From positions 1 to 35,989 of the forward strand of contig CACWQH010000032.1 in the NCBI GenBank assembly GCA_902762955.1: 35,989 nt of DNA, given 5' to 3'. Position 1 is the first letter of the stretch, and each line of letters starts with the position of its first letter. The position numbers and the translations under genes are program-made. The notes under the pieces were generated by a model. It worked only from the letters and a program-made list of their open reading frames with translations. It searched no databases and had not been told where the DNA came from. This DNA comes from an uncultured Lachnospiraceae bacterium (GTDB taxonomy: Bacteria; Bacillota; Clostridia; Lachnospirales; Lachnospiraceae). Positions 32,816 to 35,989 of the stretch are shown in pieces.

Positions 32816-33025
32816 TTGACATACAGTTATAATCGTTTGTGGAAACTTTTGATAGACAGGAAAATGACAAAAACCGAGATGCGTATAGCTGCGGGGATCA
32901 GCACAAATATTCTTGCGAAAATGGGTAAGGATGAGCCTGTGGCAATGGAAAGCTTAGCAAAAGTGTGCGTCGCTCTTGGCTGTACATTGGACGACATAGT
33001 GGAAATAAGCGGTGACAATCCGTAA
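32816..33025 (+). CDS. Small Cro/C1-type helix-turn-helix regulator (HTH_26-like)
   Basis: A 69-aa protein, almost entirely one HTH domain: YSYNRLWKLLIDRKMTKTEM, then GISTNILAKMGKDEPVAMES and CVALGCTLDDIVEIS. TTG 32816 is chosen because GGAGG (32805-32809) lies 6 bp upstream and the domain starts there, as in relatives beginning near SYNKLWKLLID. It may have regulated the YhcG-type nuclease that begins 29 bp later and is now broken. Confidence 0.85.
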   Translation: MTYSYNRLWKLLIDRKMTKTEMRIAAGISTNILAKMGKDEPVAMESLAKVCVALGCTLDDIVEISGDNP

Positions 33026-33053
33026 AAGACAGATGTTACGAGGAAAATATGGA

Positions 33054-34089
33054 ATGAATGAGATTCTTGATTCTGGGGATCATGTGATCTCTGTTGCGGT
33101 AGTTGAGATTGGAGAGATTCTTGAACAGTCGCGAAAGGCTGTAGCGGTTCAGGTGAATCAGGCACTTGCGGCTGCTATTGGAAGATAGGCGAGATTATCG
33201 CCAGATATGAACAGAATGAACAGCTCAGGGCGGTATATGGCGAAAAGACCCTGAAAACGCTTTCAAAGGCTCTTACAAAGGAGTTTGGAAAGGGCTTTTC
33301 CCAGTCGAATGTATATAACATGAGGCAGTTATATATCTGCTATCCAAAATTCCAGACAGTGTCTGGAAAATTGTCATGGTCTCATTATTGCGAACTTCTG
33401 TCCATCTCAGACGATGACAGAAGGATGTTTTTTAGGAGAAATGTATCAATTCATCATGGTCAGTACGGGAGTTAAAACGGCAGATAGAAAGTTCGCTGTT
33501 TGAACACCTGCTACTCTCACATGGTGATGCAAATAAAGAAACTGTTCTGGAAATGGCATCGAGATGTGTTGATTACAGCAAGCCAGAAGCTATGATTAAG
33601 GATCCGTATGTTTTTGAGTTCCTCGGAATCCCTGAAGACAAACCGATGCTGGAAAACGATTTAGAGAAAGCCTTGGTACGCAGCATTGAAGATTTCATGC
33701 TGGAACTTGGAACTGGATTTATGTTTGTTGGAACATAACAACGGGTGACGATTAACAATACGCACTATTACGTGGATATGGTTTTTTATAACAAGCTGTT
33801 TCATGCGTATTTGCTTATAGAATTGAAATCAAAGAAGATGACCCCTGAAGCCGCCGGACAGATCAATATGTATTTGAACTATTATGCGGCAGAGATTAAT
33901 GAGCCTGGCGATAATCCGCCTGCAGGGCTTATATTGTGTACAGATAAGGATGACCTGGCAGTGGAGTATGCACTTGGCGGGTTGTCAAACCAAATATTCG
34001 CATCCACCTATGTGCTCCATATGCCGGACAAGGAACAGCTTATCGCCCAGGTCGAGGAGGTTCTGGACAGCTGGCATGGGAGAAACTGA
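33054..34089 (+). pseudogene. YhcG-type PDDEXK nuclease (DUF1016), multiply disrupted
   Basis: Fragments in different frames line up in order with YhcG-family proteins: EIGEILEQSRKAVAVQVNQA, then VYGEKTLKTLSKALTKEFGK and SNVYNMRQLYICYPKFQTVS, SWSHYCELLSI, RQIESSLFEHLLLS, then IKDPYVFEFLGIPEDK and EDFMLELGTGFMFVGT, and finally THYYVDMVFYNKLFHAYLLI, ELKSKKMTPEAAGQINMYLN. The nuclease residues D (in YVDMVFYN) and E-x-K (IELKSK) remain. There are at least three breaks: a stop after AAAIGR (about 33188), frame loss near 33450, and a stop at 33736-33738 before the nuclease part. Normal length is about 370 aa. Relatives associate with restriction and defence islands. Confidence 0.88.
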
Positions 34090-34130
34090 AATGGAGATAT
34101 TCCATGACTAAGGAGGTTGAAGGGAGTATT

Positions 34131-35492
34131 ATGGAAGTAGTAAAAATAGTAAATGATATATTTGGGTATTTGTTTTACATAATCCACATTGCTCTTTTTT
34201 ATTCCTCACTCAAAATCTGCTTCGCTAAAGAAAGAAAAGGCAGCATAAAACTATTCTTTCTATCTCTTTTCACAAATCCGTATACGCTGTTCATTGTTTC
34301 AGTTTTTTTAACGACGATAACAACAGGGATAATAGAAATAATTAAGTCAGGTAAAGTGATGCAGGCAGGAGGAGCCGACTATCTGCTTACTGATCCGGGG
34401 TTTATCTCTGTGTCTTTGTTAATTGGCAGTGTGATATCAGTATTGTTGATCATGTTGATTTCTTTCCTAGTAGGAAAGAGCTTGAAGGCCTACAACAGGT
34501 CATTGGTCATGTTTGTTTATGTTATGTTCACAGTGATCGTAGTTTTCATCGATCGAAGTACACTTGCGACTGAGGACAGCGGACTGGCTATTCAATTTGT
34601 GTATGATATAAACAACATAGTGAGTTTTGCATTCATTCTCTTTTTATATTTTTTCGTTATAAAAGCGTTATCTAAGCTTACGGATAAAAAGAGATATATA
34701 AACTGGAAGCTGTTTTTGATTTCGCCAAATATTTTTATTGTCGTTTACTTCACTTTTGATTATTATACTTATTCGTTCTGCAGCGTTGATGCAAATGCTG
34801 TAGCGCAGATTCTTTCGTATATCTTTTTCATCCTTTTTATATGGGCATTTTATATTATCATCAACAACATCAAAGCGACGGATGACGCAATCGAGGCGCA
34901 GAAAGAGACCAAGACACTTTCTGTAGAAGTTATGGAAGCCCTTGCACATACTATTGATGCCAAGGATGAATATACAAGAGGACACTCTGTGCGCGTGGCG
35001 AAGTATTCGAAGATGATTGCCGAAAAGCTTGGAATGTCACAGGAAGACTGTGAAAATGTCTATTACATGGCTCTTCTGCATGATATTGGGAAAATCGGTG
35101 TTCCGAATTCTATCATCAATAGTCCGTCAAAGTTGACTGATGAAGAATACGCTATTATCAAAAAGCATCCTGTTACAGGATATGATATTCTGGCGGAAAT
35201 CAAAAGCAGACCAGATCTTTCAACAGGTGCACGCTGGCACCATGATCGTTATGATGGAAAAGGCTATCCGGATGGTAAGGCGAAGGATGAAATACCTTTC
35301 TTTGCGAGAATCATTGCTGTTGCAGACAGTTATGATGCGATGACTTCCAATCGCAGTTATCGAAAGTATATGCCGCAGGATGCGGTACGCTCAGAAATTG
35401 AGAAAAACATTGGTACGCAGTTTGATCCGGATGCTGCCAGATGTATGCTGTCGATCATTGATGAAGATATAAATTATGAGCTGCATGAGTGA
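34131..35492 (+). CDS. HD-GYP domain membrane protein
   Basis: A 453-aa protein. Residues 1-250 hold about six to eight hydrophobic segments with no known sensor domain. A short linker (ATDDAIEAQKETKTLSVEVM) leads to the HD-GYP domain: H285 in RGHSVRVAKYS, H317-D318 in LLHDIGKIGVP, H347 in KKHPVTGYDIL, H370-H371-D in WHHDRYDGKGYPDG, and VADSYDAMTSNRSYR. HD-GYP proteins hydrolyse cyclic di-GMP or related dinucleotides; the usual H-H-E is H-H-D here. ATG 34131 is preferred for AGGGAG just upstream; ATG 34104 is also possible. Confidence 0.9.
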   Translation: MEVVKIVNDIFGYLFYIIHIALFYSSLKICFAKERKGSIKLFFLSLFTNPYTLFIVSVFLTTITTGIIEIIKSGKVMQAGGADYLLTDPGFISVSLLIGSVISVLLIMLISFLVGKSLKAYNRSLVMFVYVMFTVIVVFIDRSTLATEDSGLAIQFVYDINNIVSFAFILFLYFFVIKALSKLTDKKRYINWKLFLISPNIFIVVYFTFDYYTYSFCSVDANAVAQILSYIFFILFIWAFYIIINNIKATDDAIEAQKETKTLSVEVMEALAHTIDAKDEYTRGHSVRVAKYSKMIAEKLGMSQEDCENVYYMALLHDIGKIGVPNSIINSPSKLTDEEYAIIKKHPVTGYDILAEIKSRPDLSTGARWHHDRYDGKGYPDGKAKDEIPFFARIIAVADSYDAMTSNRSYRKYMPQDAVRSEIEKNIGTQFDPDAARCMLSIIDEDINYELHE

Positions 35493-35989
35493 TATAATGG
35501 AAATTAAAGCGGGTTATAGGAATAAGAGCAATGAGCAGCATAAGTAAAAAGGAAGCAATTGACCTTTTTGTGGAGAGAATGGCGAGGATAAGGGTTTAAG
35601 TTCTCCGGAGATATGCACATTCGACAGCGCAGAGGATTACAGTATCATTAGAAATTGTGGTACGCTTATTTTTGCCTCTTTGTATATTTGTTCTTTTTTC
35701 ATTACTATGAGTATTTGCATGACATGATTTTTACTTTGACTGTTGTTATAATATACTTGCATAACTCCAAGAGCATTATGTAAGTATAACAATATAACCC
35801 TGTGTAAATAATAAAAGGATAGTGTCAAGTGACGTATGAAAAAACGAAACAAATAAAAAAGGCACTTTTGAACCTTGGAAATTGTAGATATTTTATGTTG
35901 TGATGGGCTTACGCCACCCTTGACAGCATGAAAAAGAACTGCTGTGAATTAATTACCGACGGCGAAGATGACAGGAACAGTCAAGATTT
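35493..35989 (+). other. Terminal 500 bp without a clear gene
   Basis: A short ORF at 35531 (MSSISKKEAIDLFVERMARI) stops after 22 codons. A following frame (GLSSPEICTFDSAEDYSIIR) looks like its continuation after a frameshift, so a degraded small gene is possible. Downstream are only short frames such as GTG 35830 (VTYEKTKQIKKALLNLGN). The last 86 bp are open in one frame (WAYATLDSMKKNCCELITDG) and may belong to a gene continuing outside the window. Confidence 0.4.

Overview
The window is AT-rich, Gram-positive DNA with strong purine-rich ribosome binding sites and mostly plus-strand genes. The core block cdd - M16 peptidase - era - recO - lipoprotein - glyS - (island) - coiled-coil gene - ppdK, plus an acyl-ACP thioesterase, flavodoxin and WYL/VOC/GyrI-type genes, points to an anaerobic Clostridia member, most likely a Lachnospiraceae gut or rumen bacterium. 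The genus cannot be fixed from the sequence alone.

Layout. 1-5.0 kb is a set of small stress and detoxification genes: a membrane-anchored XRE regulator, two GNAT acetyltransferases separated by an exact 74-bp-period tandem hairpin array, then a run of WYL regulator, VOC protein, GyrI-like protein and a GNAT-YoaP protein. At 5.2 kb an XRE/desulfoferrodoxin-like gene is split by a 7-A run. 5.9-7.6 kb holds a HipA-like kinase with an overlapping partner gene, under a promoter embedded in a perfect 17-bp inverted repeat. 7.6-10.7 kb has a thioesterase, a DUF234-type ATPase under an apparent operator cluster, and an HNH endonuclease. 10.7-17.9 kb is core housekeeping DNA.

17.9-22.9 kb is an accessory island between glyS and the coiled-coil/ppdK block. 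In order it holds: a structured RNA-like element with its own terminator; a 140-nt multi-helix palindrome; an uncharacterised group II-like reverse transcriptase (RT); a translationally coupled single-TM protein; a four-repeat orphan CRISPR array of type II-like character with no cas genes in the window; the truncated 3' end of a second, diverged RT; a second single-TM protein; and an unknown 402-aa protein. The arrangement suggests two RT plus membrane-protein modules, the second gutted, with the CRISPR array between them. This is the strongest candidate for an undescribed system.

23.3-27.3 kb carries a coiled-coil protein and pyruvate phosphate dikinase. 27.36-27.91 kb is a second tandem hairpin array with an exact 75-bp period over seven units, directly upstream of a putative PD-(D/E)XK-type nuclease. 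28.8-30.9 kb is a small redox and hydrolase operon (flavodoxin, glutaredoxin, YbaK deacylase, nitrilase). 31-34.1 kb is decaying DNA: a frameshifted S41 peptidase, an intact small HTH regulator and a multiply broken YhcG nuclease. An HD-GYP membrane protein follows, and the last 500 bp hold no clear gene.
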